Positions 17,860-28,123 of a DNA stretch of 64,000 nucleotides are shown one piece after another. Source of the DNA: Bacteroidota bacterium (GTDB lineage Bacteria > Bacteroidota > Bacteroidia > AKYH767-A > OLB10); NCBI GenBank assembly GCA_023251535.1, contig JAHEYP010000001.1, positions 20,566 to 84,565 of the forward strand, read 5' to 3'. A program made the translations under genes and the position numbers. The stretch's first letter is position 1, and each line of letters begins with the position of its first letter. The notes under the pieces are model-generated. The model was given only the letters and a program-made list of their open reading frames with translations, was not told where the DNA came from and ran no database searches.

Positions 17860-19035
17860 ATGAAAAAAATCTGCTTACTCTTCCTTATAATTTTTAGTGT
17901 CTTTAATACAAATGCCCAAGACAAAGGAATTCAATTTCAACCCCTCAGTTACGAACAAGCATTACTAAAAAGTAAAGAAGTAAATAAACCTGTTTTTCTT
18001 TTCGGCTTTGCCACTTGGTGTCATTTCTGCGAAGCCATGAAAGACAGTGTACTTCCATTGGAGGCTGTTGGTGATTTTTACAATAAAAATTTCGTTTGTA
18101 TTAAACTCGATTTAGAAAAAGAAGGTAAAGGGTTAAATCAAAAATTACGTGCAAAGAATTTCCCTACAATGGTATTCTTTAATTCCGATGGAGAGATGTT
18201 ACATCGATTATCGGGCAAAAAAGATGCGCAAGATTTTATTCAGCTAGGTAAAGATGCAATAGATTCTACGAAGCAATTAAGGACATTCATTTACAAATAC
18301 CGTGATGGCAAATTAACACCTCAACAAACATGGGATTACTTTAAAATGGTTGATCGTGCGGGCATGGATAATCAACCTTTAATCAGTAACTATTTAACGA
18401 TGATTCCAGAGGACAAACTTACAACCTCAACCAGCTGGAGAATCATGTACGACCTTTTTCGTGATATAGAGCAACCATGTATGAAAACGGTAATGAATCA
18501 TCGTGAAGAATATGCTGCTAAATTCACAGCCGACTCAATCGATAATAAAATCATTGGCTTGTACATAAATGCATTGATGATGAAAGTGCAAATGGTCGAT
18601 ACCAATGGATACAATAGCATCATTGCGAAATTAACAGCATCGAAACTTGATCTTGCAGATAAAATTGTTGCTTTCGCCAACTTAAACCGTTGCAAACTTA
18701 AAGGCCAATGGGATGAATACGGAAAGTTAGGAGTAATCTTTGTTGAGAAATATGCAAAAGACGATTATCGTAGATTAAATGATGTCGCTTTTAACTTTTC
18801 GGAACGAATCAATGATCGAGATTTATTAACTAAAGCCGAAGGCTGGTCACAACGTGCGGTAGAATTAATGGACACTTACAAAAACAACTACACTTTAGGA
18901 TGTGTTTACTATCGAAACGAAAAATATCCCGAAGCAAGAAAAGCATTGAATCACGCTATTGAATTAGCTGTAAAAAGTGGAACTGATCCGAAGCAGGCGT
19001 TGCAATTGATGGGAAAAATCCCACAAGGAAAATGA
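17860..19035 (+). CDS. Secreted thioredoxin-fold protein
   Basis: 391 residues from the ATG at 17860. A TTG further upstream would add ten residues ahead of the obvious signal peptide (MKKICLLFLIIFSVFN, cleavage at NAQ). Residues ~25-140 form a thioredoxin-like domain of the DsbD-gamma/SoxW kind: PVFLFGFATWCHFCEAMKD has a CxxC active site with His-Phe between the Cys, and cis-Pro sits in FPTMVFF. The remaining ~250 residues are helical, with a TPR-like end (ALNHAIELAV). Probably a periplasmic thiol oxidoreductase, or a member of the family often found with surface protein maturation; the partner is unknown. Confidence 0.85.
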   Translation: MKKICLLFLIIFSVFNTNAQDKGIQFQPLSYEQALLKSKEVNKPVFLFGFATWCHFCEAMKDSVLPLEAVGDFYNKNFVCIKLDLEKEGKGLNQKLRAKNFPTMVFFNSDGEMLHRLSGKKDAQDFIQLGKDAIDSTKQLRTFIYKYRDGKLTPQQTWDYFKMVDRAGMDNQPLISNYLTMIPEDKLTTSTSWRIMYDLFRDIEQPCMKTVMNHREEYAAKFTADSIDNKIIGLYINALMMKVQMVDTNGYNSIIAKLTASKLDLADKIVAFANLNRCKLKGQWDEYGKLGVIFVEKYAKDDYRRLNDVAFNFSERINDRDLLTKAEGWSQRAVELMDTYKNNYTLGCVYYRNEKYPEARKALNHAIELAVKSGTDPKQALQLMGKIPQGK

Positions 19036-19691
19036 AATTAATTTTGGATTAGGAATTTTGGATTTTGGATTTATTCAATTTAAACGAGATTCATTGTTTA
19101 AACGCAGCGTTAACAAAGTAATGGCTTGTCGCGCGGTATGCTACGGATGATTTTGCGGTAGCAGCGATTGCTGCGCTATTTTTTTGCCCATAAGTAACTT
19201 CAATTTAAACGAGAGGCATTGTTTAAACGAGATGCACTTTTTAAACGCAGAGACCGCGGAGGCGCTTTGCTTTGCACAGAGAACGCAGAGGCGGCGAAGC
19301 CGGAAATATTAGGACGCGGGGATTGCTGCGCAATTTGAGCTCCCATAAGTTTCTTCGATTTAAACTAGATGCATTGTTTAAACGAGATGCACTTTTTAAA
19401 CGCAGAGACCGCGGAGGCGCTTTGCTTTGCACAGAGAACGCAGAGGCGGCGAAGCCGGAAATATTAGGACGCGGGGATTGCTGCGCAATTTGAGCTCCCA
19501 TAAGTTTATTTAATCATATATAAATTCACTACAAGCGCTGCGAAAACGTCGCCTCGCTGCATTTAAAAGAAATGGCGTTTAAACATTAGTGAATACGGAC
19601 CAAATCTATTGCCTTTTGTCAATTGCCTAAAGCCTAATTCCAAAAGCCTTTCGCGAACAACCTGTGTCCTGTATCATGCATCCTGCATCGT
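19036..19691. repeat. Dispersed repeat region with a 155-bp tandem duplication
   Basis: Contains several GTTTAAAC boxes and two identical 137-bp copies, 19216-19352 and 19371-19507, offset by 155 bp. Each copy holds TTTTTAAACGCAGAGACCGC, GAGGCGCTTTGCTTTGCACA, CAGAGGCGGCGAAGCCGGAA and GGGGATTGCTGCGCAATTTG. Perfect identity means a recent duplication. The units belong to the same family as 8142-8545 and 9563-9650. Short frames inside read the same on both copies but have no family likeness. From 19508 to 19691 I see nothing. Confidence 0.8.
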
Positions 19692-20450
19692 TTAAACCTT
19701 CCTCTCCACATACGCAGCAGCAGCTTGTGCAAGTGGAGTAATAACAATATCGTTTAATACAACATGTTTCGGACGAGAGGCTGCAAAGTAGGCTACTTCT
19801 GCAATATCTTCTGCAACTAATGGATCGATTCCGTTATATACTTGTTTTGCCTTATCAGCATCGCCTTTAAATCGTACGAGTGAAAATTCAGTTTCGGCTG
19901 CGCCGGGATGAATAGCAGTTACTTTAATTCCATGAGGTAACATATCAATGCGCATTGCCTTACTAATTGCATCTACAGCGTGTTTCGTTGCGCAATAAAC
20001 ATTTCCTTTCGGATATACTTCTTTTCCGGCAATTGATCCGATATTGATTATATGTCCCTTGTTGCGCTTCACCATCCATGGCATAACTGTTCTACTTACA
20101 TACAACAATCCTTTTACATTGGTATCAATCATCAATTCCCAATCGTTAATATCTCCATCTTGAATGGTAGATAGTCCCGATGCTAGCCCAGCGTTATTTA
20201 CCAATACATCTACTTCTTTCCAGTCGTGGGGAAGTGCATTTAGTTCTTCTTCTGTTTTCACTTTATCACGTACGTCGAAGCATAAAGAAAATACTTTTAC
20301 ATCGTACGTATCTTTAATGATATGCTCCAATTGATTTAGACGCTCTTCTCTCCTACCGGTAATAATTACATCATATCCGTGTTCAGCAAATTTTAAAGCG
20401 ATGGCTTTTCCGAATCCGGAAGTTGCACCAGTTATTAAGGCAATAGACAT
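19692..20450 (-). CDS. SDR-family NAD(P)-dependent oxidoreductase (YdfG-like)
   Basis: 252 residues from the ATG at 20450; an upstream ATG would add seven Lys-rich residues before the Rossmann strand. It is a classical short-chain dehydrogenase: cofactor loop TGATSGFG near the N-terminus, NNAG, catalytic Ser in NIGSIAG, and the YCATKHA form of YxxxK. An Arg after the loop (GRREERL) suggests NADP preference. The closest type is YdfG/serine 3-dehydrogenase-like (IHPGAAETEFS). It acts in the cytoplasm on an unknown hydroxy compound. It shares orientation with the permease gene 63 bp upstream. Confidence 0.9.
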   Translation of the reverse strand: MSIALITGATSGFGKAIALKFAEHGYDVIITGRREERLNQLEHIIKDTYDVKVFSLCFDVRDKVKTEEELNALPHDWKEVDVLVNNAGLASGLSTIQDGDINDWELMIDTNVKGLLYVSRTVMPWMVKRNKGHIINIGSIAGKEVYPKGNVYCATKHAVDAISKAMRIDMLPHGIKVTAIHPGAAETEFSLVRFKGDADKAKQVYNGIDPLVAEDIAEVAYFAASRPKHVVLNDIVITPLAQAAAAYVERKV

Positions 20451-20513
20451 TTTCTTTATTTTTATTTTCAATCAATTCGCCAAAGTGAATCTTTAGTGAA
20501 ATTGTCATTAGAT

Positions 20514-22220
20514 TTAAATATTCGCTTTATTTAACTTACTGTGCTTATATCCATAAGCAAAATAGATGATCAATCCGATGATCAGCCAGATTGTAAATCC
20601 TAGCCAATTATGTACATGAATTTGAGCCATCAAATACAAGCAAGTTAATATCCCCAACACTGGTATTAACGACAGTTTGTTTTTCGCACTGAAATACGCC
20701 ATTATCGCATATACAATGAAAAAGATAAACATCGGTATGGCGTCAACGTTAGTTAAAGGATTAACATGATCGTGTAACCATAGTTGTTGATTCATTCCTA
20801 AATACGCACAAACTATTACATAAGTAGCTGGAACAATTATTTGTCCGTTGAAGTAAGGAACTCTAAATTTCCGAGGCAAATCAGGATGATTATGCAGCAT
20901 TAACACTCCTCCGCATACCAATATAAATGCAAATAAAGTTCCAATTGAACATAAATCTACAACCGTATCCATGTCAATAAAAAACAAAGGAATTCCAACT
21001 AGCAATCCTGTAACTATAGTAGAGAAATCTGGTGTTCCGAATTTGGGATGTACACTTGCAAAAGCTTTCGGCAATAATCCATCGCGACTCATACTCATCC
21101 AAATTCTTGGTTGCCCTAATTGAAACACTAACATCACACTTGCCATAGCAACAACTGCACTTATACCAATAATACCACTGATCCAATGCAACCCTACTTT
21201 ACTAAACACAAATGCTAACGGATCATCTACGGCTAGTTGTTTGTAGTTAACCATTCCTGTAAGAACTAACGCGATAAGAATATACAATACAGTACAAATA
21301 ATTATTGAATACATCATTCCTCGAGGTAAATCGCGTTGAGGATTATGACATTCTTCAGCAGTAGTAGAGATCGCATCAAAACCGATATACGCAAAGAACA
21401 CCGCAGAAACTCCTGCGAGTACTCCTGAAATCCCTTCTGGCATAAACGGCGACCAATTAGCTGTATCAACATAAAAGAATCCGCAAACAATAACCATTAC
21501 AACCACTATTAATTTAATACCCACCATGATATTAGAGGCATTTCTAGTTTCTTTAATTCCTCTATATACCAACCAAGTGATAAGCACATTTATTACCAAA
21601 GCAGGGATATCGAAAATTATTTTTAATCCTCCGATTACTGGCGCTGAAATCCACGCTAAATATCCTTCAGTAGATTTCAATGCAACATCAGCACCTGCAA
21701 CATTAGCAGCTTCGAAAGCACGTCGAGCAGAGAAGTAATCGATACCCGACCATTCAGGCAAATGAATTCCATTTTCAAATCCCCCGAAAGGCAAATGAAT
21801 ATGTTCGAGCAACGAAGAAAAATATCCCGACCAAGAAATTGCTACTACAATATTTCCGATAGCATATTCCATGATTAATGCCCAACCTATGATCCATGCA
21901 AAAAGTTCGCCGAAGGCTACATACGAATAAGTATAAGCCGATCCGCTCACAGGAACCATACTCGAGAATTCAGCATAACAGAATGCTGCGAATCCACATG
22001 CAATTGCGGTAAAAATAAATAAGAAGATTACTCCAGGTCCGCCATCTGCCGCTGCTTGTCCGATGGTACTAAAGATCCCTGCACCGATGATCGCTGCAAT
22101 TCCAAAAGCAGTGAGGTCGCGAACACCAAGGTGTTTTTTCAACGAACCATGTCCGTCGGCTTCGCCTTCAGCCACTTGCTTTAATATCTGATGGATGTTT
22201 TTCTTTCTGAATAAATTCAT
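20514..22220 (-). CDS. APC-family amino acid permease
   Basis: 568 residues with about 12-14 membrane spans. The first span region GIAAIIGAGIFSTIGQAAADGGPG is the substrate-binding broken helix of the amino acid-polyamine-cation superfamily, followed by SSMVPVSGSAYTYSYVAFGE. Length and sequence (FAYIGFDAISTTAEECHNPQ) resemble the bacterial cationic amino acid transporter (CAT/YfnA) group. It sits in the inner membrane and imports amino acids, probably by proton symport. The substrate cannot be read off. It precedes the SDR gene and follows two membrane-protein genes on the same strand, with 29-63 bp gaps. Confidence 0.9.
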   Translation of the reverse strand: MNLFRKKNIHQILKQVAEGEADGHGSLKKHLGVRDLTAFGIAAIIGAGIFSTIGQAAADGGPGVIFLFIFTAIACGFAAFCYAEFSSMVPVSGSAYTYSYVAFGELFAWIIGWALIMEYAIGNIVVAISWSGYFSSLLEHIHLPFGGFENGIHLPEWSGIDYFSARRAFEAANVAGADVALKSTEGYLAWISAPVIGGLKIIFDIPALVINVLITWLVYRGIKETRNASNIMVGIKLIVVVMVIVCGFFYVDTANWSPFMPEGISGVLAGVSAVFFAYIGFDAISTTAEECHNPQRDLPRGMMYSIIICTVLYILIALVLTGMVNYKQLAVDDPLAFVFSKVGLHWISGIIGISAVVAMASVMLVFQLGQPRIWMSMSRDGLLPKAFASVHPKFGTPDFSTIVTGLLVGIPLFFIDMDTVVDLCSIGTLFAFILVCGGVLMLHNHPDLPRKFRVPYFNGQIIVPATYVIVCAYLGMNQQLWLHDHVNPLTNVDAIPMFIFFIVYAIMAYFSAKNKLSLIPVLGILTCLYLMAQIHVHNWLGFTIWLIIGLIIYFAYGYKHSKLNKANI

Positions 22221-22249
22221 AATTCGATTATAATACTACAAAGAAACAT

Positions 22250-23560
22250 TTATTTCTCACTTATTGTACTATTTGGACTAGAAGAATTAGACAAGGACCT
22301 TAATAAAGAAGCCGAGCCTATTACAGCTAGCAATAACATCGACACCATGCGGTATCGAACTATATTTCCAAGGACAGGATTAGTGTATCCAATTAACAAT
22401 AATAATCCCAGTGCCACAATAATTCCATACACATGAAATGAATTGGAGTAAATATACTTGCATCGGTCAATATAAAAACATGCAGCATATAAACTCAAAA
22501 TGAATATTGCTTCAAACGAGAAAGGGAACATCCACCACTGCTTCAATTCAGTTGGATAAGGATGTGCAAAGGCAAACCAAATTCCTTCGGGAATATGTTT
22601 TACAAAACTGATCCAGTTGGGAGCAAAGGCTACGGGATGCACCACCGAACCTGCATTCATATATACAGCGAAACGATAAGTATTCAATTGCTTTCCGAAT
22701 AACAAAGCAGGAAGATCATAATTGGGATGATAATACCCAACTCCTAGCATTGCGATCAGTGCTAGCAAATAAGTAACGATTATAAAATTTGTCTGCCTTT
22801 TATGTGATGAATATTTAGAAAAGAAAATTCCAATAATACCAGGCATCAATATAGCGAAGAGGTACATCTTAATAATCAAAAACAAAAATACTATCAATGG
22901 AAAATAAATAAAATATCGAATTCGCATATTCTCTGTTGATAGTTGTGTTAATCGCAATATAATTCCCACCATAAACAATACTATAGGTTCTTTTAGTAAT
23001 CCAGAACCCCACATTAATACTGATGGAGTTAGAAATCCTACACTTAGAATGGCAATATTCTTCCATCCGGTGATTGTCATATCTTTAAAGAATACTCTGT
23101 AAATCCACAATAGTCCTAAGTATGAAATACAATTCATGAATACTACATGCACTTCATAATATCCGAATGAAATAAATCTTAGTAGCGCATTAATTTTCAC
23201 CACTGTTCGTGCATCATTATAATAATCGTCGAAGCCACTGTCGTACCATAAGTGCATTCCAGCCACATTTCGAGCGGTATCGGGACTACCTAAATGATAA
23301 TCGAAAAATATTTTCACAAATTCTTTGGGTTCATTAAAGAAAATCGAGAATAGATGTCCAGAGTCGCCGAAGAATCCAAATGTATCTCCAGAACCGTAAT
23401 ATGTTTTATAAAACAACCCAAGCCCTAATCCGACAAAGCATTTTATCACAAACAGATATACAGCAGTCATTACAGGCACACCTTCTGGTTGCAAGCCGGC
23501 AAATCGTTTTATGCAACTAACAAACAACCACGCATACAGAAATGCAATAATGTACCCCAT
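22250..23560 (-). CDS. Polytopic membrane protein, paralogue of the 23567-24886 gene product
   Basis: 436 residues with about ten membrane spans and no signal peptide. Shared with the neighbouring protein are an acidic extracytoplasmic loop (FGDSG here), a WYDSG-FDDYYNDARTVVKINAL block, PSVLMWGSGLLKEPI, and a C-terminal PVLGNIVRYR. This pattern of long loops and conserved charged residues in a polytopic protein resembles polysaccharide polymerase or glycosyltransferase-C-type proteins, but I do not recognise a family and do not assign a function. It lies 6 bp after its paralogue, so the two probably make a hetero- or paired complex. Confidence 0.8.
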   Translation of the reverse strand: MGYIIAFLYAWLFVSCIKRFAGLQPEGVPVMTAVYLFVIKCFVGLGLGLFYKTYYGSGDTFGFFGDSGHLFSIFFNEPKEFVKIFFDYHLGSPDTARNVAGMHLWYDSGFDDYYNDARTVVKINALLRFISFGYYEVHVVFMNCISYLGLLWIYRVFFKDMTITGWKNIAILSVGFLTPSVLMWGSGLLKEPIVLFMVGIILRLTQLSTENMRIRYFIYFPLIVFLFLIIKMYLFAILMPGIIGIFFSKYSSHKRQTNFIIVTYLLALIAMLGVGYYHPNYDLPALLFGKQLNTYRFAVYMNAGSVVHPVAFAPNWISFVKHIPEGIWFAFAHPYPTELKQWWMFPFSFEAIFILSLYAACFYIDRCKYIYSNSFHVYGIIVALGLLLLIGYTNPVLGNIVRYRMVSMLLLAVIGSASLLRSLSNSSSPNSTISEK

Positions 23561-23566
23561 ATTTGC

Positions 23567-24886
23567 TTAGTTATTTTTCAGAAACCAACGTGATTTAACA
23601 GAAGCCAAATCTCGAGGAATAATTGCAATTACCACAAACAAGAAGAAAGGATAAGCAGGAACTTTATATCGCACCACCGCACCTAGAATCGGTGTTACTA
23701 ATCCAGTTAATACAAATATGGCGGAAGAAAAGAACAATGCGATATAAAACAAATCGGGCACTTCACGCTCTTTATTTTTCAAAGCCATTATTACAGCAAA
23801 GAGTATAAATAATATCAAGAAAAAATTCTCTGCTGCTGCAAATAACATCAGGGGATTTTTAATCTCGAGTATCGAAGGACGAAAGAGTACATTAACGAAA
23901 GCTTGAGGAGCATTTTTAAACAACGTAGTGTAAGTTCCATCGAGGCGAGGAATATCGATTACGCTATTGGCATGATCACGCTCCGCTACAAAATAAAATT
24001 CGTTTTGCTTCGACGTCAAAAGATTTGGAATTTTTTGTCCCAATATCACTTCTGCAGAAAAGATCATAATTGCTGCATAAATAGCATAGGTTGATAACAA
24101 CACTACAAACCTTCGTGTTGGAAAATACTTAAACATTAACCAAGCTGTAACTCCCGGAATCATCATAAAGATGATATAAGGTTTGATGAGAAATAAGCAG
24201 TACAAAAACACTATAAGCTTAACATATTGCAAGACATTCCTTCTATTGCCTTCTATTATTTGTTGAATAGTATAAAACAACATTCCTAATGCAAACATCA
24301 AGAATGCTTCTTTTATCAAGCCTGATGTCCACAGTATTGTAGAAGGCATTAAATACACTGCCACCATCAGCACTAACTCACGGCCAGGCAGAGCCGAAAT
24401 AAACAAGCGATAGATTCCAGTTAATCCGAGTAGCGACAAAAAGCACATCAACACTGCATGTGGATAATACAAACGCATCGAGAATATTTTCATCAATGCG
24501 CTAAACCGAATCATGGTTCTTGTATCATTAAAAATCATGTCGGTATTATACCAATTGCGCATGGCATCGTAATACGGTTGCAAATCGGGATCAGCGGCAT
24601 GGAAACCAGTAAGCATGCGAAAAAAATCATAAGGCTTCGTAAACAACGATTGATACATGATATCTGAATCGTCGAAATATCGAAAGATATCGGCAGTACT
24701 ACGATCAGGGTAATAGCGCGTATAAATCAAATACAAGAAAAATCCTGCTGCCAACTTCACCAAGAAGAGCAGCTTATAGGTATGGGTCGGGATCGCCTCC
24801 GTTTTAAAAATTTTCATCTTCCCGATGAGGAAGACAAAAAAGGCTGCATAGCCGATCGAAAGGAATAATTCGAGCATATCCGCCAA
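23567..24886 (-). CDS. Polytopic membrane protein, first of a paralogous pair
   Basis: 439 residues with about ten spans. Motifs parallel to the next gene are FDDSD, WYNTDMIFNDTRTMIRFSAL, PSTILWTSGLIKEAF and PILGAVVRYK. The order and spacing match over the full length, so the pair arose by tandem duplication and then diverged. The invariant parts are the acidic loop, the SGLxKE segment and the P-LG--VRY stretch, which may mark a catalytic or binding face. Envelope glycan assembly is a guess from general shape only. Its start lies 176 bp from purL, which is divergent. Confidence 0.8.
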   Translation of the reverse strand: MADMLELFLSIGYAAFFVFLIGKMKIFKTEAIPTHTYKLLFLVKLAAGFFLYLIYTRYYPDRSTADIFRYFDDSDIMYQSLFTKPYDFFRMLTGFHAADPDLQPYYDAMRNWYNTDMIFNDTRTMIRFSALMKIFSMRLYYPHAVLMCFLSLLGLTGIYRLFISALPGRELVLMVAVYLMPSTILWTSGLIKEAFLMFALGMLFYTIQQIIEGNRRNVLQYVKLIVFLYCLFLIKPYIIFMMIPGVTAWLMFKYFPTRRFVVLLSTYAIYAAIMIFSAEVILGQKIPNLLTSKQNEFYFVAERDHANSVIDIPRLDGTYTTLFKNAPQAFVNVLFRPSILEIKNPLMLFAAAENFFLILFILFAVIMALKNKEREVPDLFYIALFFSSAIFVLTGLVTPILGAVVRYKVPAYPFFLFVVIAIIPRDLASVKSRWFLKNN

Positions 24887-25034
24887 AATTAAAAAATCTG
24901 CTGAGCCTACCTAAAATTCGGGAAATAACTTTTACAAGCCCATTTCGGGCATTTTGCTAACAACGAAGTTCAGTTTTTTTAATAAAAAGCCTTGAAACGG
25001 GGCTATAATCGATCTCAGATAGGCGTCGGTTGCT

Positions 25035-25042
25035 TAACTTTG
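25035..25042 (+). promoter_or_regulatory. -7 promoter element of purL
   Basis: TAACTTTG, an exact TAnnTTTG match, lies 20 bp before the purL ATG. The -33 position lacks a TTTG, so the element may be weak or regulated. Confidence 0.5.
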
Positions 25043-25062
25043 CAGCGAAAATAAACGCTCAC

Positions 25063-27300
25063 ATGACTACCGGAACTGAAGAATTAAGCAACGTAGAAAC
25101 CGCGAAGAAACTGGGATTACTACCTGAAGAATTCGAAAAAATCAAGCAAATCCTGGGCCGCACGCCCAATTTTACCGAGCTCAGCATCTATTCGGTGATG
25201 TGGTCGGAGCATTGCTCGTACAAAAATTCGATTGTTTGGTTAAAGACCCTTCCAAAAGACGGCCCTCATATGTTGGCCAAGGCTGGAGAAGAAAATGCGG
25301 GATTGGTAGCGATTGGCGACGGCTTGGCTTGCGCCTTCAAAATCGAGTCGCATAACCACCCTTCAGCGATTGAGCCATACCAAGGGGCAGCGACGGGTGT
25401 CGGCGGAATTAACCGCGATATTTTTACCATGGGAGCTCGTCCTATTGCTCAATTAAACTCTTTACGCTTCGGAAATCCAGATTCAGCACGCACAAAATGG
25501 CTGATGAAAGGAGTGGTGAAAGGTATCGGCAACTACGGTAATGCTTTTGGCATCCCAACCGTTGGTGGCGAGGTGTTTTTTGATGAATCATTCAACGTAA
25601 ATATTTTGGTGAATGCCATGTCGGTAGGAATCGTGAAAGAAGGCGAAACGGCTTCAGCGATTTCTTACGGAGTGGGTAACCCGGTATATATTGTGGGATC
25701 GGCGACGGGTAAAGACGGAATTCATGGTGCAACTTTCGCATCTGGCGACTTACACGAAGACTCACACGAAGACCTTCCATCGGTACAAGTGGGAGATCCT
25801 TTTATGGAGAAATTACTCCTCGAAGCATCGCTTGAAGTGATTAAGACTGGAGCTGTTATCGGAATGCAAGATATGGGAGCGGCAGGGATCATCTGTTCTA
25901 CCAGTGAAATGTCGGCGAAAGGAAAGCACGGTATGAATATCTACCTCGAAAAGGCACCTACTCGTCAGGCGAATATGAAAGGATGGGAAATCCTTTTGAG
26001 CGAAAGCCAAGAGCGTATGTTGGTGGTAGTTGAAAAAGGACGTGAAGCAGAAGTAGAAGCCATCTTCGAGAAATGGGATTTAAATTGCCAACAGATTGGA
26101 GAAGTAACCGAAGGTGATCGATTAAGATTCACGATGAACGGAGAACTTTTAGCTGATGTACCTGCAGAATCGTTGGTATTAGGTGGTGGTGCTCCGATTT
26201 ACAATAGAGAATATTCAGAACCTGCATATATCGCTAAGAACAAAGCCTTCAAAATTGATTCGGTAAAACAACCTAGCGATTTGAAAGCGGTGATGATGCA
26301 CCTGACAACACATCCGAATATAGCCTCTAAAAAATGGGTATATACGCAGTATGACTCAATGGTAGGTACTATCAACATGACAACAAATGCTCCGGCAGAT
26401 GCTGCGATTGTAGATGTACGAAATACGAAGAAAGCTTTAGCGCTTACTGTTGACTGTAACTCACGCTATGTATATGCTGATGCGGAAGCAGGCTGTGCGA
26501 TTGCTGTAGCGGAAGCAGCGAGAAATATTGTTTGTGCGGGCGGACATCCATCGGCAGTAACCAACTGTTTGAATTTCGGAAATCCTTATAACCCTGAAGT
26601 ATATTGGCAATTTGTTCATGCCATCAAAGGGATGAGTGCTGCATGTTTACGCTTTGAGACACCGGTAACGGGAGGAAATGTAAGTTTCTATAATCAATCG
26701 AAAAACGAGCAAGGAGAAGTGCCTGTATTCCCTACTCCAACCATCGGTATGGTGGGAATTATTCCTGACAAGAAAAAACGCATGAGCCTTAACTTCAAAC
26801 AAGAAGGTGATGTTATTTTCATGTTAGGATCATCGCGTGACGACATTAACTCATCAGAATATTTATACTCGTTCCACGGAGTGAAAAACTCCCCTGCTCC
26901 ATTTATGGATTTAGAAGAAGAGTATGCATTACAACAAGTGATTAAGCAATTAATTAAAGACGGATTAATTGAAAGTGCGCATGACGTATCTGACGGAGGA
27001 TTATTCATCACATTATTGGAATCAGGAATGCCAAATGGCTTAGGATTCAGAATTGAAACGGATGAAGAAATTAGAAAAGATGCATTCTTATTCGGCGAAT
27101 CACAAAGCCGTGTAGTGGTGAGTGTAAGTGCCGAGAAGTTAGATGCATTTGTTGAGATGATGGCCGACACCGACGTAGACTTCGTTAACCTCGGAGAAGT
27201 AACAGCAGACAATATTATTATCGACGATCAAACTTACGGATCTATTATCGAATACAAAGAAGCCTATGACAATGCGATTGGCAAACTGATGGAAGCATAA
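25063..27300 (+). CDS. purL: Phosphoribosylformylglycinamidine synthase subunit PurL
   Basis: 745 residues from the ATG at 25063; the frame extends upstream only through a TTG. It makes FGAM from FGAR, ATP and ammonia in purine synthesis. It is the small PurL form (B. subtilis type, ~740 residues), which needs separate PurQ and PurS; they are not in the window. Typical motifs are SEHCSYKNS near the N-terminus, [35 protein letters not shown], and [11 protein letters not shown] near the C-terminus. Cytoplasmic. It diverges from the membrane-protein pair and ends in a good terminator, so it is monocistronic. Confidence 0.96.
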   Translation: MTTGTEELSNVETAKKLGLLPEEFEKIKQILGRTPNFTELSIYSVMWSEHCSYKNSIVWLKTLPKDGPHMLAKAGEENAGLVAIGDGLACAFKIESHNHPSAIEPYQGAATGVGGINRDIFTMGARPIAQLNSLRFGNPDSARTKWLMKGVVKGIGNYGNAFGIPTVGGEVFFDESFNVNILVNAMSVGIVKEGETASAISYGVGNPVYIVGSATGKDGIHGATFASGDLHEDSHEDLPSVQVGDPFMEKLLLEASLEVIKTGAVIGMQDMGAAGIICSTSEMSAKGKHGMNIYLEKAPTRQANMKGWEILLSESQERMLVVVEKGREAEVEAIFEKWDLNCQQIGEVTEGDRLRFTMNGELLADVPAESLVLGGGAPIYNREYSEPAYIAKNKAFKIDSVKQPSDLKAVMMHLTTHPNIASKKWVYTQYDSMVGTINMTTNAPADAAIVDVRNTKKALALTVDCNSRYVYADAEAGCAIAVAEAARNIVCAGGHPSAVTNCLNFGNPYNPEVYWQFVHAIKGMSAACLRFETPVTGGNVSFYNQSKNEQGEVPVFPTPTIGMVGIIPDKKKRMSLNFKQEGDVIFMLGSSRDDINSSEYLYSFHGVKNSPAPFMDLEEEYALQQVIKQLIKDGLIESAHDVSDGGLFITLLESGMPNGLGFRIETDEEIRKDAFLFGESQSRVVVSVSAEKLDAFVEMMADTDVDFVNLGEVTADNIIIDDQTYGSIIEYKEAYDNAIGKLMEA

Positions 27301-27320
27301 GCTAAAACTAATTATAAAGG

Positions 27321-27357
27321 AAAGTGAACTTTTGAAAGAGAGTTCACTTTTTTTTGT
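27321..27357 (+). terminator. Rho-independent terminator of purL
   Basis: Ten-base arms AAAGTGAACT and AGTTCACTTT (27321-27330 and 27341-27350) around a 10-nt loop, followed by a run of T. Confidence 0.85.
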
Positions 27358-27729
27358 TTTTGGAGGGGTGGTTGATAAAAAGAATATACTAAATGTTTAA
27401 GAAATTGGATTTCTTAAAAACATCAAAGTGCGGCGGCGGTTATTGAGTTGGTCATCGAGCGGTGGTTATTGAGCGGAGTCGAAATAAGTCGAGATGGAGT
27501 CGAAATAAGTCGAGATGTGGTCGATATAAGTCGAGATGGGGCTGACGCCTCACCTTTCTCAATTAAATTTTTCTCGAAAAACTACCTTAATCTTGGTCCC
27601 TATTTTCAGAATGGGGTACAGCAAGTTCCCTCCCTATTTAAAATTACAAAAAAACCTCAAGATAGTCGGGAAATAAATGCTTACAAACGGTTAAGTGCAT
27701 ACCGATTTCTTTTTTTAGTGATTTATATA

Positions 27730-27737
27730 TACATTTG
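27730..27737 (+). promoter_or_regulatory. -7 promoter element upstream of orphan T9SS-tail gene, copy A
   Basis: TACATTTG fits TAnnTTTG, with TTTC about 20 bp upstream as a weak -33. The identical element sits at 30297-30304 in copy B. It would drive the two-gene unit that follows. Confidence 0.45.
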
Positions 27738-27759
27738 GTAAATATTGGTCACTTTAAGG

Positions 27760-28122
27760 ATGCACTTTATGAAGGATGGGAGTTTGTTGAATATTGAACT
27801 GGAATACGATGATGACTCGAATTGTGGTAGTTCTTCCCGCATTAGTACTTTTTATGATAAGTTAAATCAATTAGTGACTGAATTTACCATTAGTCCAAAT
27901 CCAACGCAATTGCACTTTACTTTAAGAGGTAGTTCGATTTCATTTGTTCATCAATTTTTATTAACAGACTTAAATGGAAAAGAAATCTTCAAGTATTTAG
28001 TTGATGAGAAAATAACTGAAAAAACATTTGATCTTCCAAATCTTAGTGATGGTGTGTACAACGCAAAAATAATTCTTGAAAACGGGAAAAGTGTTAATAA
28101 GAAAGTTGTAATTCTAAATTAA
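27760..28122 (+). CDS. Orphan T9SS-type tail protein, copy A
   Basis: About 120 residues from the ATG at 27760 (a TTG at 27745 or an ATG at 27769 are alternatives). There is no signal peptide. The last ~85 residues (FTISPNPTQ to NKKVVILN) are a complete T9SS type A sorting domain. The short N-terminal part (NIELEYDDDSNCGSSSRI) is of no known family. Without Sec export the tail cannot be used, so this may be the remnant of a larger cargo, or a small protein with another role. One base separates its stop from the next gene's ATG, so the two are co-translated. Copy B is at 30327-30689. Confidence 0.55.
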   Translation: MHFMKDGSLLNIELEYDDDSNCGSSSRISTFYDKLNQLVTEFTISPNPTQLHFTLRGSSISFVHQFLLTDLNGKEIFKYLVDEKITEKTFDLPNLSDGVYNAKIILENGKSVNKKVVILN

Positions 28123-28123
28123 C

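Noticed and set aside
19241..19501. Frames in the 155-bp repeat
   Set aside because: The two copies give the same short sequence in each frame, which reflects DNA repetition, not selection on protein.
27448..27741. 97-codon frame ahead of the orphan T9SS tail (and its counterpart at 30084)
   Set aside because: It begins in low-complexity GTCGAGATGG steps and has no signal peptide or family; its conservation between copies follows from the DNA duplication.
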